From: Acholoe squamosa
Taxonomy: Eukaryota; Annelida; Polychaeta; Phyllodocida; Polynoidae
DNA: 64,000 nucleotides
Reading direction: 5' to 3'
Assembly: GCA_949317995.1 (NCBI GenBank)
Contig: OX439045.1
Span: 9,780,174-9,844,173, forward strand
Under the pieces are notes generated by a model. The model had not been told where the DNA came from. It ran no database searches and was given only the letters and a program-made list of their open reading frames with translations. Below are positions 49,501 through 52,500 of the stretch, in pieces (the first letter of the stretch is position 1; each line of letters opens with the position of its first letter). The translations under genes were made by a program, and so were the position numbers.

Positions 49501-52500
49501 CCCTTGCTCCCTCAGATATGGAAAATGCAAGGAAAAATGTCTGAGGAAGTAAATTATCTGAGGAGTTAAGTCTAAATATAATAGAAAACATAGAGGTAGT
49601 TCCAGATTTTCTGTCTGAGGTAATGAGGGTTCTGAGGAATCAAAGTGTCGAGGAAGTGAGGGTTGACTGTATCAACATTCAGATTTCAATAGGATAGGGA
49701 AGTCCAATTCCCCTAATCGTCAGCGTATGGCCAACCAGAATAGTGTAGGGTCTGCCTCTCCCCTCTTTTTTTTTTTTTAACAAATCTACATTCAACTATT
49801 TGTGAACTCACGCTTTCACCATGAGTTCCGGTTATTTGAATACAACAGAATGAGAATAGAACACGACCTTCCTTTTCTTTATCTTTATCTTTTTTAGTCT
49901 AGTGTTTGTATACTTAATCGGTCAGACAAGTTGAACCCGTACACCTATCCTTGTCCAATGTATACACTAGGTCCGCCTAATTTATTACCATTAACCCTTT
50001 GACGGCTGATAATGCTTTAACCCTCCAAGGGCCATTGATGCATTAATGCATCATACCATTTGGTCTTCATGATGCATGAATGCAGCCCTGGTAAGTAAAT
50101 CACCAGGGCTGCATTCAAGCATCATGCCGACCCTATGGGGTCCATACACCCCTGGAGGGCACCTGGGTAATCCGGGATTTCACAGGTGCTATAAACTTGT
50201 GTATAACACAGGGTTGCTGTATCTACGGTCTGACTTGAGATTAATAGGACGTATGCTTACACTGTATTATGACTACCGTAAACTCTGCGTATAAGACGCG
50301 TCCTCTACGCCAAACAAAATGCTGGGGAGTCTTATAGCTTTCTCTCAAGTTTGGGGTGCGTCTTATACGAGGGGTAATTTTACTAAAGAAATGTACTGAA
50401 TTTACAAAATTGGTACCTAAGAGGTGCGTCTTATACGCAAAAATGCTTTTGCTGAGTTTGGGGTGCGTCCTATACGCGCAGCGCGTCTTCTACGCGGGAG
50501 ATTACGGTAGAATTGATTATGAGGACACCTTGGGCTTGGTCAGCGCCCTTCTCTGTATTTTTAAAATGTAACTAAAGAGTGTGGTTAAGCACAAGAGTCT
50601 GTTGGACATGTAAACCTGGTCATATTTTGTATGTTATTTGATTAATTTGCAGTGTTGTCTTAAGTCAATGTAATTTGTGTTAGTAATTTTGAAGGCATAA
50701 AAAAGTTTTTCTACATAATTGTATATGAAATTGCATCTTGATTCTGCCGGGGTCATGTTTTTATGCCACGCCCTCTAGACCACAAATACCGGCAGATCAA
50801 CACTACTTAATGTAATGAAGTCGATCCTTGTATGAGTCTAGACTAAATAAAAAGATTAAAACTTGAAACTTGACTTGAGGGTCGGAATGATGCACCAATG
50901 AAGTGCTGGCGAGCAGTCTCGCCAGCACTTCATTGGTGCATCATGACGACCAATGGGAATGAGGCACTCCTGTAACAGCGGCCCTGAAAGGATTAATGCA
51001 TCATGCCCATTGGTCGTCATGATGCATGAATGCAGCCTTGGTGAGTCTACTTGACAGGTCTACCGTAATTGCCCGTTTTAGCGCACCTGTGCACAAGAAT
51101 TTCAAGTGTCCCCAGTAAATGTGAGCTCCTGTGCTCATACAGGACCTGCACCAATTTTAGACAATTTAAAGAGACTTTTGGGGTTTCAGGGGCTCTTAAC
51201 CCTGTGCTCAAATTAGACCCGTGCCCATTTGAGACCCCTGCGCTTAAGTAGTACCTACGGTATTTATTTTACATAGGAACTGCCCCAGTATTAAAGTACT
51301 GAGGGTCGTAAGAGCATCATGACTGTATCAACAGGTGGGTGGGAGTCGTGGGTGGTGGGGTGGTGACAAGTATTTCTCCTAATTGGTTTAGTGGTCACAT
51401 AGTGTCCTTCTTTGTGGCCTTACACAATGTTATCATTTGTAAATAACCCATTCACTACTTCTTAGAACAATGTACTTGACATAGGTGATAATGAACACCT
51501 TTTATCCTCTTGTTAACCCTTAAAGTGCTGCTGGAACATTAATCATGGTTCCCACACGAATCCCCAATCAAAACTCCATGACTTTGCATGACCAAAATTA
51601 TCATTTTCCCTGACCAAGTTTTCTATGTCACTGAATAAGACTTACCGTAAAACCCCGTTCATAAGCCGGCCCCGGTCATAAGCTGGGGGGTGAGTTCAGG
51701 GAAAAATTATAAGCCGATTTTAGGGTAAAATTTAGAAATATTTCTCTATATTCTATAGTAATAAAACCCCGGTAATAAGCCGGGGGTAGACTTTGGGAGA
51801 AATTTAGAAGCCGTTTTTTTGTCAAAAATAAGGAAAAAAATCCGGCTTATGACTGGGGTTTTACGGTACTGACTTTAAAGCACTACAGTACATTCCCTTG
51901 TACAAGCCGCACCCTTGTATAAGCCGCACCCTTGTATAAGCTGCACCCTTGTATAAGCTGCACCCTTGTATAAGCTGCATCCTAAGGCTAAGAGACAGCT
52001 ATAAGCCACACCCGGGACTTGAAAATAGACACTTTAGTTTAGCACTGTCCTATAGTGTCAAAAACCCTCATATGTAATCTCCCGCGTATAAGGCGCGTCT
52101 TATACGGGGGGGTTTAGTTCTCATTGGATCCACAAGGGGGACACCAAGACCTTTCTTTTGATATGTTACACTCCCATATAAGCTCATCTGCTGTATTTGG
52201 GGTCCAGGAGGGTCACTGGGGTCCAAACAGCACATGGCTTTTTGAATTTTGAAAATCCATTCATTAGAACAAAAGTTATGATTTTTTTATTTTTTTGACC
52301 ATATTCTGAAACTCTGGGTGCGCCTTATACGCGGGATGCGCCTTATACGCGGGAGATTACGGTACACAAGCTACACAGCAACAGCCTTTAAGTGCCAGCA
52401 CTGTATTTATTTTATGTGAATAACTTCTTCCCGTAGAGATAGCATTGCGCGGCCGATCCGCACACCCCCAGTGGCGTAACGTGTCTCGATCCACCACAGC